Shown in pieces: positions 10,301 to 25,300 of a DNA stretch of 64,000 nt (positions within the stretch are counted from its first letter, which is position 1; every line of letters begins with the position of its first letter). The notes under the pieces are model-generated. The model searched no databases, was not told the origin of the DNA, and saw only the letters and a list, made by a program, of their open reading frames with translations. The position numbers were made by a program, and so were the translations under genes. The DNA is taken from contig NC_092678.1 in the NCBI RefSeq assembly GCF_964355755.1, positions 12,620,922-12,684,921 on the forward strand. The letters are read 5' to 3'. This DNA is from Antedon mediterranea. Lineage: Eukaryota > Echinodermata > Crinoidea > Comatulida > Antedonidae.

Positions 10301-13300
10301 GCAACGCGTTCTAGCGTCATTTGAGGTCTTTTTAATCAGATTTAGGGTAGCCATTTTTTTCATTTTTTATAATGCATAAATAAAATACTGCGTGCAAAAA
10401 AACGATGCGCGATGACTGTTTCAATCCATATTTTTCAATTTAAAAAATAAAAGTTCAAAGAAAATTTAGAAAAATAGAGTTGGAGGTCCCGGAAATTGGA
10501 CTTATTATACTTCAAAACATGAAAAAAAATATATAAGTCCCTATCATAGGTTGTGACTGAGCTAAGAAATGTTTGAAAAATAGAGATGTTAGGTCCCGGA
10601 AAATGTACTTCTTGTTCTTCGAAATATGACCAGCTTTATTGTTGGGGCTGAGCTAAGAAAATGTTTAAAACTAGAGCTGCAGGTCTTCAAAAAATTGCAT
10701 TTTATCGTTTGGAAACATCAGGCCTAGAGGCTTAAAAAACGCAAGCGTAGACCTTTTTCAGTCGGGGAAAAAAGTTTATTCCTCCCAGGTGTATGCATGC
10801 GTACCATCTGGACTTCCGAGTGGTGAGAAATTCATGACATACAGGATATTGAAAATGTAATAACTATAGCTATAATGTTGGCTAAGCAAAATGGCATGTT
10901 TTTTTGTTTAGTAATAGATGAAAAATTTATTTTAGGTGCCCCACGGTACAGAAGGTTACTTGTAAATTAAAAAATTGGTGAACAAACGAACAATTAACAT
11001 AATTCGTTTTTGCTGTAGTGTAGCGTACGTCGACGCAGTACACGACGTAACCGTCGGTAAACTTCGCCTGGAAAATAACACATTACACATTTTGGTCCCT
11101 GGATGAAACTTGATATCACGCGTCTCGACCCAACGTTGAACGATTCGTACAAAGGGATACCGCCAGACAAGTGCGTACCTAGCTATTGTTTAGTAGTAAG
11201 TTAGATCGCTGGCAATAATGAATGCATATAAAGTGCATAATATCACTCTGACGTACTCTCACGGTCAATGAAACGTCGCGGTTTTCTAGGCGCTGAAGCT
11301 AGCTACGGAGTGAACGCGAACGCTTTTTACTGTATATTATATTCCCCGACAAAAAGTACACGTGTTCCCTTCGGTAACCGTCGGTAAACTTCGCCTGGAA
11401 AATAACTACATTACACATTTTGGTCCCTGGATGAAACTTGATATCACGCGTCTCGACCCAACGTTGAACGATTCGTACAAAGGGATACCGCCAGACAAGT
11501 GCGTACCTAGCTAATGTTTATTAGTAAGTTAGATCGCTGGCAATAATGAATGCATAAAAGTGCATATTAGCCCTCTGACGTACTCTCACGGTCAATGGAA
11601 CGTCGTGGTTTTCTAGGCGCTGAAGCTATATGAAGTGAACGCGAACGTTTTTTACTGTATATTATATTCCCCGACAAAAAGTACCCGTGTTCCCCGACGT
11701 TAAGTTGTCTGTATTTCTCCAGCAAACACTTTACCGCAAACACTTTACCGCATGAAGCGCTAAGCTATTGCTTGTCGTCACATGATCGACTGCGCATCGC
11801 CATGTTTTACATCGAGTTTGTAGTCAGTTCAGATTCCGTAATTTAATTACCGGTATTTTTTCATTTTTTATTAGCATATTTTTGTTTGTATACCATTGAT
11901 AATGTAAATTTTGTATATATATAATGATATTGTCTTTAGTTAAACAAGACAAGAAAAAATACCAACCGAGGAAATAGTGGACCTTTTGGGACTTGGGGGG
12001 GTGCGTCTGCACCCAACGCACCCCCCCTGGATACGGGCCTGTATCTGGATGTATTTCAAGAGCTGAAGATGATCTTTGACTGACTAAACAATAGACTGTT
12101 AAAAATAGCAGGTTTGCATGTTCATAGTAGGAAACTGCTAGGAGGCAATAGAGAGTGAACATTAAATTAAGATAAAAGAGATCTTTCTGTAGTTTAGCCA
12201 TAATAATGTGTTGTTTTGTAAACTATAGTAATCAATAATATAATAATGTCTACAGTCTACATCCAATAAATCCCAAAACATAATCCACATGTATTTTAAG
12301 AGGCACTATATGTCAACAAATAATTATTAGTCCTCTCTCCATGACGGTTGTCACATAATGTTTGTATTATTTTTTATTGTATTTATATGTTTCATATGGA
12401 GAGTTTGTCTGAAATAAAGTTGAATTGAATTGAATTGAATTAACACCTTTCAGTACATCTATGAATGAATAAGTAGTTGAGAGCAGAAATGCTAGTAAAC
12501 TAAACACAGTACTATTTTGATTTGACAAGAAATTATCTCTCTCTCTTTTGAAAATTTCTTTAACACATTATTCAGGTATTCTGTAGGTATGCTGTTAGTA
12601 TAGTTTTTTGGTGTGTAGAAGTTTATTAATAATTGTCTTTGTTACATGTTTAGAAGAGAATTTTTATCTGATCGTAGTTGTACTATACTGTTTGGTAAGC
12701 TGTGTGTTGTTATTCAAATGAGTTTTTATTTTGAAATTTTTTTGTTAATTTTGTATATTAGAAGTTGCCTAGTATTGTTCACTTTTTCCTGCCATACAAC
12801 TTTATGCTGTACTGTTGCTTACATCGGTAGGGAGATATCTGGTTCATGCCAGATATTTTATTGTAATATGTTATGCATTAATATTAATCGCTCTTGACCT
12901 TGGAACTTTAAATATTGTGTGGTCGCCACTGGAGGCTGGATGAAAATTTTTTAGAGATTTTTCCCCGATTCGGTTATCAGGGGTTTTATTCTTTGCCTAT
13001 CGCAAGGTTAAGAGTGTTTTAGTAGAACATTACAGGTTAGCATCTGTTTGCCTTCAGTTCATTTAATTGAAAACAGAACAGAAAAGTAAAAAACACACGA
13101 CTATTTAATTTTCGTCATTTTATCTAGAAACGAATATTGCATTTATTTTGTTTGTTTGTTATTTATACGGGGTTATGGAAGTTGGCGTGTGTGACCGCAC
13201 TTTCCCAGAATAAACATGTTTTAAACAGATATTTTGTCTCCATTGGTTCATGTATGGGGTTAACAGGGGCTGAGATGAGATCCAAATTTAACTGTGCTGT

Positions 13301-16300
13301 ATTAGGGCATTAGGTTAGATCAATCACACTCCCACACCTCAAAAGACAAGGCCTGCTATTGGTTAATAAAGGACTTAAAGCAACTTACTGAGATCTAAAT
13401 GTTGAACTTTTGGGCGATCTGTGTATGGATCATTTTTGTACAATGTATCCAGTATCTTCTCCTTTACTTGACTGATGCTGTCACAGCTAAGAACTTTCAC
13501 TTTTTGAAATTCACCACTGTCAGAATTTTGTATTGCATTCAGTGTCTGTAAATTAAAAAAAAAATATATTTTTAGAATATTAAGTTGTAATTAAAGTAAT
13601 TAATATAGTACACACACAAGACAAAGTAAATACAGAGATTAACTCTCACTGTTTACTGTTGTTTTAATAGAAATCCATTGTGGCCATGAAATTTCATCTA
13701 ATAATGAAAACGGAATGAATGTATACAGGGAAATAGAATACATACAATGACTTGAGGACGTTCATCTGACTGAAGGCAATCATCAAGGTTCAATGAGTAT
13801 GTAGCATGTCCAGTAATGGCATCTACTGGACCCATCTCAATCCTTAACTTCAGTGCATGGTACAGAACATACAGTGGGTGCCCGGCATAGTCCTGCAAAA
13901 CACATGAATGTTTAAATGAGCAAATGGCCAAAAAGTTAAGACATTGGAACTGTAATCCATAGCCTTATGCCAAGGGTTTGAGGCTCACTTGCTCCATGGT
14001 TCTGGTGGTAGAACGAGTCTTCTTGGATAGTTAATTGTTTTTAACTGTGTGCTAGTTTATTTGTTATTCTTTTATTTTATTTCATACACATCCAACAGCG
14101 AGCACAAAGTCGCCAATTACAGGATGGATGAAATATTTTATCGTGCTTATAAACTAAGTCTCATTTGAGGGTTAGAGAGTGGAGTTAAAAGAGTCTTGAG
14201 TTACAACCCTGCCACGGGGTCAGGATTGAACCCTGGACCTTCGGATTGGAAGGCAAGCATGTTTTAACCACCAAGCTACAGCTCCACTACAATGCGATAA
14301 GCTATGCTTTTCTGTTCAATGTGCAGTATGAAGACATACTACACTCAGGGAGTGGAAAGAAAAAATTAAAATATAATAGTTTTCACGATAGAACCACACT
14401 CCTACACACAGACTAAGAATTGAACTTATTGGCATACAATTGCATCACAACGCATACGCATTAATAGATGAAAGTCGAACCAATAAATATGATAAAAATG
14501 TGCAATATTTCTGGGTTAATTTCAATGTTTAGTTAATATAAAACTAATAAACATTATAAGTAAATCTTCCAAATGATTATTTTTATTATATGAATGTAAG
14601 AAAAGCAATATAAACATACCTTAAGGCAATTATACATCGATAAAGCTATCCAATTGGACAACAGCTTTGCAGTCACAGAGTCTGTTCTATAAATGTTAAA
14701 CAATAATTCAGTTTGAATATGTTGTAAACATATTTTCACATTTACTGTAACTAACAATAAATAAATTGACTTTCATTGCACCAACATTAACAATGTACAG
14801 TAACATGGTAGTAAAATATTTTCTATTTGGTAGAAAGAATGTGCCCTCTAATTTGCATAGAACACAAGATAATATACACAAGATGACCTGAAGTAGTTAT
14901 GACAGTGAACAACTTTAACAATTTGGTTTGATACTCAATGAAGAAACTAATGCCATGTCTGATCACCTCAGCAACTCCATTTTGCAAAGACAATGATTTT
15001 AACATAGAATACATCTGACTCAAAATAATGAGACAGAAGCTATGATTGAGCCACCGTTTTGATCTTTATTGGATCAATAAAGATTGAAACGTTGAAAACT
15101 GACTTCCCTCTCATTATTATATTTGGATTTAGTTTATTCCATGCTATCTAATATTGGATTAGGTTTGTAGATCATCTTGTGTTTTTGTTGTCTTGCTTTA
15201 GTATAATATCGGATATTATTATATGCTGTTGACAAAGAATAAATAAAAACAAACTGACCTGGCTAGGACCTGCTTGGCTTTATGCGATGACACACAATAA
15301 TCAATGTTGTCTATTAACAAATCCTCAAGTACCCTATAACACAACACAAATTATTGTCAGTTTCATTTATTTACACAATTAATTGTAACCAATAAATGTC
15401 TACATTTGCTGGATTGTTGTGGTGAAACAAGACTTAAAGACACTTAAGGTTGGCTTTCTTCCAGACTATGTATTTTATTGTTTTACTGATAATCTGTATT
15501 AATGTTTGATGAAGTGTGAAATAAAAACGAAAAAAAAAAAAAAAAAAAAAACACGGTTTGTTCAATTTGATTAAGACAAAATGGAAGTAAAATTATTTCC
15601 ATCAAATGTATTATAATATAAAAAAAAGTAATTTACTCAGTAAAATAATCCATTTTATCTTCGATGAGAAATTCCACCACAAGTAACGATGCAATGTTAC
15701 ACCTAAAACATGACAAAATAATACACTTTAAATCATTGTTGAATTACAACTTTTTTTGGAAAAAACTATTAAAAAACTATTGTAAGGACAAAATAATATA
15801 AGAACAAATTAATATTTTTCTTATATATAAATGTTAGATGTAAAATTATGGGAAAAGTGGCAATTTACAATAAAAAATAATCAACATTAGCATATCTTGC
15901 AATCAATTTGGACTACAAGTAGATCACAACTTTATAAGAAAAAAAATGTTTTTTAGAGGAGTTAACATGCAAATATTGAATCCAACAAAAACATGCTAGG
16001 TTATAGAATGTAAGGCTTCATACAATCAAATAGGTTAAGGAGTCTAGCAATAAATAGTGGTGTTATTCACCCTATCCTGTATTGTAATAATTATGGGTCA
16101 AAAAACAATACATCTTACACATTTTAAATTGCTTTCATTTTGCTTAGTCAGTAAAAATAAGTTTGATGTCAGATGTCAAAATAAAATGCATACGTTGTAA
16201 CTATCATCATTAGGCTTAAAACAACAATGTCATAATTAATATGTGATTGTGATTTTTAAAAATTCCATTAAATGGCCTTATTATTAAAATTTAATAAATG

Positions 16301-19300
16301 TTTTTGAATAAACAAACAAATTTATGTGAACATCACTAAATTGTTGTTATATGTTATGTACTGTATATTGATTGAAATTAAAGTTTATTGTAAATTGTTA
16401 TGTTGTATCTTGAAATAAAAGAATGTTCAACATATGACATTGGTCAACAAGAAAAAAAATATGTTGCCTAACAATGCATTAAATTTAATTAAATGAATTT
16501 GAGCTAATTTTGCAATTTAAATTTGGTTAAAAAACTGTAGACTGTAAATTGTAGACCTCACAGGCTTTTTCATCATTTTGTGTTAATGATATTCAGGTTT
16601 TGAATTTATAAAGCGCAAATAACAAAAAAAATCTTTAAGCGCTGTGAACAACATTCAAGTGAAAGTTAATCAAGAAAAAGGCTGAAAGCGGAATTCCATG
16701 AAAACATGTTACCTAATTATTATGCACTAAAATGTGTCCCTTCACTATAGAGTACAGTACTTATTAACAAGGCCAACAGCCATTAAGTCGCGTGCTACAA
16801 TGCATAGTGATACCGACAGACAGACAGACCGACAGACAGACGGACCGACCGACATAGTGAACTATACTGACCGAAATTACTGAACATGTTTAAAAATGTT
16901 GAAATGTTTAAAAACATTTATATTTTTTTAATTTACACGTGCGTAGCCTGTCACTTTTGACGTGCTCGTATAACGTAATTTCGAGTTGAAAAGTAAGTCA
17001 AGAAAACAGAAATCGGGCAAAATGAGTGCGTAATAACATTTAACGCGCAGTGCGCGCGCAAAAATCTGCGCACTCATGGCAATTTTGTAAACGCTTAAAA
17101 TTGCCTGAAACGTACTCTTATTTCATCGAAAATAAATTTTGAAAATTTTAAGCGCGCGTACGCATGCGTTACATGCGCTACGCACGTAATTGTATTGCCA
17201 TATGATGATTTATGCCCTGAAATTTATGAGTACCAAATTTTATTTAATTGTGATTCATGGTTGTTAAGATATGATTACAAACGTGATTTCGTTAAATCGT
17301 GCGTAGACCGCGTAATTTTTTATTGCGCACCGTGAAAACATAACCACATCGATTCCTGGCAATAAGGAATATTCTGTGAAAAATTGACTTAGCTAGATTA
17401 AACTGATATCAAGATAAGGTCATAAAGCGATAAAACGCATAGTGATACCGGACCGACAGACAGACAGACAGACCGACAGACAGACCGACCGACCGACATA
17501 GTGAACTATAGAGTCGCTTCCACGCGACTAAAAACTAAAAAAGTTAACACAACTTGGTTAAACTGTAAAGGTTATCTTTAAAGTTGGTTTAAAAAAACAA
17601 ATCATATTCAGTTTAAATGAAAAACAAAAACCACAATATTAAAGTAAAAATAATTTGATTTAAAATGTTACACCACAAATATTTTCCCCATTTGTTATTC
17701 AAACATGCAGCAAGTTTTCAATAAATGGAATGAACAACAATATGTAAGGGAGGTAAACATAAAATGTGGTACAAACAATGTAACCATATCAACAACAAAA
17801 AGAATAAAACAATTTGAATGCAAACAAATTAACTGAAATAAAAAAAAAATGTTGAGTGCAAAAGGTAAAAAACCCCAAACTTTACCACAATGAACAGAAA
17901 ACTGTAAAAGCTGTGGAGAAATGGTATGATATTAACTTGAGGCAAATTAAAAAAAAACATGTTGTGATACACACTACAGTGAAACACCTTCTTTGAGACC
18001 TCACTATTAAGGGAATACACACCTCTATTAAAACACTACTGTCATTTGAAATGAACAAGGGCAATATTGTTTCAACATTATGGCCAATTACCTTGTTTAG
18101 TGGACACTTTCTTGTGAAACAGACAAAGGGTAATGTGTTTTAACACTACGCTAACCACTATTCAGGAGACATCTTAATTAAGGCAAAGTTTTTTTTTGAG
18201 TTGATGTATACTTTAAAATGCCAAAAAATTATACAACTCTTATAATTTCGGTTTGTAAATTCAATTTGAGACAATATTTTCTAGTACTGGCTAGATTGTG
18301 TGGAATTTGAAACAGTATATAAAACATACGTAAAGATGGCTCACTAATAATAATAATTGAAATGTGCAGTATTAAGGGTAAAAAACTTACTTCTCTTTAA
18401 CAGTAACTTTTGAATTGCTGTCCAACATTTTGATGAAAGTTAACAAGAAACTCTTGTTAAGAAGAAGCTCTGAAAGTTGTTGTAAACGTTTTGTAATGTT
18501 CTCACTATCCTAAGTAAAGTAAATGATTAGAAAATAAATAATTAATACACAAATATTTATTTCATATAATTAATTTTATTGATCAGAGTGTTTAAACGCA
18601 AGAAATTGGAATGTTGATCGTTGTCTAAGAACACCGGGACTTTTAAGGCCAAAGATTACCGTACACCTTGCGTTAGATAATTAACCTAACGCTGTGAGTC
18701 TGAACACACCCTTAGATTCTAGGACAACAAACAGAAATGTTTGCTGCTTAACTGTTACTTTGACCACTATCACTCATCCATATTTATTGCATATGACCAT
18801 GGAGTACAACTCGGGTTGTAATACAACTGAATAGGAAATAGTTGAATGTTAAGTATTTTCGTTCATAGTTGTTTTAACTCTTTCTAATTATCACTTCATA
18901 ATATCAGGCGTGGGAGTGCCTCCCCAATACACTCCAAAAAATGACCTGAAGTCGTGCCATTTACCGCACGTTTGGTAAACTTTTACACATGAAAAACAGC
19001 AAACCTAGATCACACTATGTGCTGAGGAGTACAATGTGTAGCACACTAGCAATTTTAAAGAGACAAAGCCTGTGATATGGTATAATATGAGTGGAGAAAA
19101 TAAAGAAACTTACTTTGTTTTGTGAATCTGGAATATGTTCAAAGCCATTGAACATCATGTTACAGACATATTGTTTGTGAGTAACAAAAGGCATTACAAT
19201 CCCTTGAAAATCATCTGCCGTCAAATCAGTCAAGTAAACAGTTAAATCAGCGAATGCTATTACAAAAATAAATAAAAATGATAAGTTTGTGTTTACTAAG

Positions 19301-22300
19301 TATTTAACCAAATATTCTACACTATGTTATAATGTTCTTTACAAAATATTCACATTTCTATACTTCATTCAATATGATTGTGTTTGTATTTTCTCTATGA
19401 TATTTAATTAATATGTGAAGGGAAATTTATTAATATCAACAAGGTAAGTACAACATTTTAAGTATACATAAAATAGTGAGATTAATAATGTATGAACAGT
19501 TGAATGATACTAATTACAATCCTTTATCTAAATTAAAATAGAAAAAACATTGAAAAAAATGTTATCTATATATAAATTTACGTAAGGGCAAAATTCGGTA
19601 AATCGCGCCTTACTTCTAGAATTTTCACTCGATGGTATGTAAAGTTGGTTCGTACTTTCGGTACTTATTTTAACCGCCTGATGTAACCCTGTTTACTAAT
19701 TAAATTGAGTTAGATAATTAGTTATTGACGATTAAAACGAATTTAGGTTCAAAGATTTGCCCCAAATAGGGGTGTTTTCCGATCGTGGTATACACTGTCT
19801 AATGGATGTCCATCTTGAAAAATACCCGCCAAAAAAATGCGAGGAGGCTTCGCATTTTTCTATCTCCTCCTACGATAATTGTTTTTAATAGCTGAAAACC
19901 GGTTGAACAGCTAGAGTACACCATCATAATGTTGAAGACAGGCCGATTTTCTTTAAAAAATACTATTTTGATAGATTTAATATACGATTATAAAAATGTA
20001 TTGATTTGCGATGAATGGAACATCCCAATCTCTCAGTCTGCCAGAGTTGGTTTAACACAAGTACTGTAGGTAAATTTATGAGCCCTTGGTTTAACACATA
20101 CGGTAGGTAAATATATGGGCCCTTTGAGAATAAACTTGCAATACTTTGACAATACTGTAAATACCTATTAACTATTTTTCATTTGAATCGAACATTTCTT
20201 ACTGTGAATGTTCGTACTGTTAGATGTAATATAAAAATATATACAAATAAACTTTATTACTGAGACTGTGGATAGGCTCTACTGTTAGATATACAAATAA
20301 ACTTTATACTGACAGTTCCTTCTCAACGTTTGTATAATTAATAATTACCAAAAATATAAACGTCGTAGTGGTGTATCGTGACATGTACTTTAATATTTCA
20401 ATCGATTATGACAGTGACAATTTTAACAAAGTATTAAATCGCAAATGTTTTAGGCCTACTGTATTTAGAGGTATATTATTTATAGGCCTATAAAACATGA
20501 ACAAAATATTTCGTTACTCAGTGGATAAAGAATATATTTAAAAATTGTTCCTCTTTGTACCTATCCGCTTTCCCATCCCTCAACCCTAATGTTACATAGC
20601 GAGGAGGCTTCGCATTTTCCTATCTCCTCCTACGATAATTGTTTTTAATAGCTGAAAACCGGTTGAACAGCTAGAGTACACCATCATAATGTTGAAGACA
20701 GGCCGATTTTCTTTAAAAAAATACTATTTTGATAGATTGCTAGAGTACACCATCATAATGTTGAAGACAGGCCGATTTTCTTTAAAAAATACTATTTTGA
20801 TAGATTTAATATACGATTATACAAATGTATTGATTTGCGATGAATGGAACATCCAGTAGTTTGGTTTAACACAAGTACTGTAGGTAAATTTATGAGCCCT
20901 TGGTTTAACACATACGGTAGGTAAATATATGGGCCCTTTGAGAATAAACTTGCAATAGGTTCGGAAAATGTTAAAAACCAATTTCTATTATTTGAATCGG
21001 TAAACAGTTTCCATTTATTATACATTGATAATGAAACATGAAATATTCCTATTTATGTCCCTCGAGGTTCATTACAATTTATATTTAGTAGTCCCACGGA
21101 CTTCATCTTAGCCACTCCCCCGAGTGCTAAGGCCAAATTTATGATACCCTACTTTCTATGTAGTTACAGTTAGTTCTTGACGATAATAATAATACCACGA
21201 ATTTAGGTTACACCCTTCGGCCGCGAAAACGTTTCTGTACAAATATGATACCGATTGGCTTTATTTCATTCAACAGCGACCATAATCTCGGCAATTACAG
21301 GATAGATAAACTATTTTATTATTGATGTGCTTATAAATTAAGACTCATGTAAACAGCTTGATTACATCATTTTACAGACAAACGAAACTTTTTTAAACCT
21401 ACTGTTTCAAAAACTGAGTATAATACTGTATACGTTTTCATAAGTAAGTGCATATACATTTTCGTGTTTTCATTGACGAGATTGTAATAGTAACTTCAGT
21501 AACTATTACAGTACTTATTTATTATACGACACAAGACAATTGTATCTGACAGGTACGTACATTATTCTAAAAAATAAGTCTAGATAGATCCCTTAGGCGT
21601 CATAAATCACAGGCCAACAAATCAGTACTCATGACAGAAATTCGACCCAGTTTGGTTCACACAAATGTTTACAGGAAGTTCAACACCACAACCGATGATT
21701 TGCCCTAAATATTTAGGTAGACTACAGTTTAATTTTTCACTGAATAGGAGCTTGAATTTCCGATTTCCATTTCACAGAATGTCTAGGTCTATTTATTTAG
21801 TTTGGTTCTTATAATATATAAATACAATCAACTTTATTACTGCGGTTCCATCACCACCACCACGTGCTGCCGCCCAATTCCCGTACATACATTTCCATTT
21901 CTCCCTAATTTCTTTAATCCACATAAATTAATTGTCCTTTATGGAATCCAGTATTGGTTTTGTTGTCTCTATTTCTGAATACCCCAATTAGGGGGACACT
22001 TCCGTTTTTGTTTAGTGTCCCAAAAAAGTCCCCGTCCGTGGATTCTACTGTATTCGAGAACCATCTGTGAGCACCCCTAGATGGTACGCGAGCGAAGCGA
22101 GCGTGCCATCTAGTTTTTATAATTATACAAAATATGAGAAAAATACTTTTTTTTTAATTAAGGTTGTATGACAAATCTATACTGGAAGTCATTATTGCCT
22201 ACAATCTGCAACTGTTGAGTTGGTCAGGGTTGGGTTTGGGAGTAGTATCATGGCACAAATGGAATTGTTCACCTAAGGAATGTACAGTACAGCCAGGTAT

Positions 22301-25300
22301 ACATGTATTAAGAGGCAGTTGTAAAAATTGTATATTCTGGCCAGTAAGTTTCATCCACTAAGACACACAACAGAATGCTGAGTACTTTGGCAATAAAACA
22401 AATATGAGAATTCTGTGTACATAATTGAAATATTGGGACATACTTATGAGAATTAATGACATTTTACCAGTTTAAAAGTACAAATTTATTGTATTATAAT
22501 TATAATGGTTATCCTGCAATTTGGTCAGTGTTATGCCCAAATAAGGTCATGTTATGCCTAAATAAGGTCATGTTATGCTTGATTTTAATGATTCACCTGA
22601 TTGAGCTTCTTCCTGTACTTCTTCTTGAATTCTTTCCATTTCAACATAAACTTTTTTGTTTTCTTTGTCATATTGTTTAATTCTTCGTCTATGGATCAGA
22701 AGAATGATTAAGAAGAGAAGTATTGCAACACCTATTACTGAACAAACTACAATAATTATTTCTACTTGAATTTTGGAAGAATATTCGATGGGCCCAAACG
22801 TCACATTAATGTTACCATGCTGAATCTGAAAAGAAAAAAATTGAATTATAATACTATACACCATTATTTTGTTTTTTGTAAAATAATATTTTGAACTTTT
22901 ATATTTTGCAGTAGTTTAAAAAAATTCTAAAAAGCATTTAAAAACATAAATTCTTGGTTGTTGTGGAAAAAGAACAATCATTAATTTGGATATTATACAC
23001 ATAATGAATGTTTATGAGTTGATGGTTAGAATATTTAATAATTTGAAAGATTGACTGCTCCCATTTAACGGGTACCAAGAGTACAATCATAGAGGTGTTA
23101 TAAAAGCCATTATTTGTGATAAAAGATATGTCAATTGCAGAAGATTTGGCAAAATCAGGAGCAGAGTATTTTATTTTTAAATGAGAGGTTACCTCACTTG
23201 GCTTTTAATTGAACTAAAAATTCTATATAATAATATTATAAAATGTCCTTTTCTGTACCATGCTGTCTAAGAGGTTACTTTTAAAAGGAGGAATAATTAG
23301 ATTATTATTCTTGTGATCTGGTGACCACAAACATTTGCTTACCTTAACTATAGGATGATCTTCACCATCTACTGGATTAGGTTCCTTGTCTGGTACTTCA
23401 ACAATAACTACTGTACGTGTTATTGAATTTACAGTGCATTTAACACTTCCTATGAAGACTTCAACATCCTCAATGTCACTAGCAAGGTTGATGTCAGAAC
23501 CCTAATAATAATAAATCACAATCGGTAAATAACTGATTCAATAAGTTCTTTTTCAAATTTTAAAATAAATGTAGCTCAATAATACACTTTACACTGAACA
23601 AAAACTAACTAACTAAATAATTATAAAAATTATGAGATTTGTGTAAACATTTTGTGCAGCAGTAGAAACTAAGTTTGGTTGCTCCTAGCACGCATTGCAT
23701 GATGTAATCACAACACAAGTAACTTGACTATTCATGACACGACTGATGGATCAACCATTGCATCATGATAATAGTCAAATTACTTGCGTTGTCAATTACA
23801 TCTTTCCATTGTGTTAAGTAGAGTTGATTTAATGCTTTTACGCAATACACTGCTGAAGAAATAAAACTATATATTTACAATCAACTTTATAAATTCATCA
23901 ATATCTTTGTCATATCTGTATATTCCATCTACTACAGTCTCTCCATAATAAGACATATTATCAAAGGGATAATATATTGGATTAGGGTAAACTGAGAATC
24001 CAAAATCACCACTCAATGTAAGAACGAAACCATCAAATGAAAAGGTCAAAGGTAAAACTGTCCGGTCTGTCTGTCGTCTGCTACGACAACCTGATGTGGA
24101 GAGATCAGCTGGTGGACTTTCACAATCCATCTCCTCATTTGACAGAATTATACAGATCTGAAAAAACAACACATCATTTCTTTATTTATTATGTACATTA
24201 AAGAACAATTTACAAGGAATTTTCAAAATAATTAATTAATTTTCATAAAGTCATATACTTTGCTTAAATCTGACAAAACAATTCTACTTAGTAACAATTA
24301 TAATCAAAATAAATACACAAAAGGCCTATATTGTGTAAATAAGACAGAAGAGAAATCAGAGTGTTAATGTTGGAAAACAAAAACATGATCTTAAAATTAT
24401 CTTTACTTGATAATCAGATGCTTTTGGAGATGATTTAATGTACAATTACATCAGAGAAGGACCTATGCTTGGTTACTACTAGAGATGCAACACAAGCACG
24501 CATGTAACATAAGTGATTTGACCAATCACTAGCGATTGATTATTCCAACCTTTACTTTTCATTGGTCAACTCGCTTGCGTTGGGTTTACATCCTTGAGTT
24601 GCGTCTCTAGTGGCAACCAAGCTTTAAAGCACTCAGATTTTATGGATGGATTATGGATATATTCATATGGATGAATGATATGGATGTAAACATTGTTGAC
24701 ATTTAAGGAAAACCTTTCTTTCTGTTGAAATTTATTATATTAGAAATGTAAATGTATCTAAAGCTTACATTTTCCGCTGATACGCTATTTAACAACATCG
24801 TTGCTTTCTGTACATATTGGAAATTTGTTCCGGTCACTCTGATGTTTTGACCACCTCTGCAAAAATAAGCATTTTAAACATTATCATTACATGGAATATG
24901 GTGCTTTAAGTATGAAGGAGTTTATTGATTTTACTTCCAATTCTTAAAGCCCAACATTGTCACATTGTTTTGTATAATAATTTGATACACTGACCTTTTG
25001 TCAAGGTCAGTACAGTTTGTATCTTACTATAGTAAACAACTCTGCAGGTCTGAACTAGACTAATTGCCCCAACTTTATATTATTGTCTTTTATTATTCTA
25101 GTCTACCAGCCGGTGTTATTTTTGTCCTGAAAGCTCAAGCAGTGTACGTATGAAAGGCCATATGTGTCAAAATATTTTTGTTTTTACTAATATTAAGTCA
25201 AAACTCCGTCAGGAACCCAGATTAGGTCTGAACATTCCTTAAGACTATAATTCTCAAGTATTTTTTTAGATAATAAAATGTTTCTGTCCATTTACAAAAT

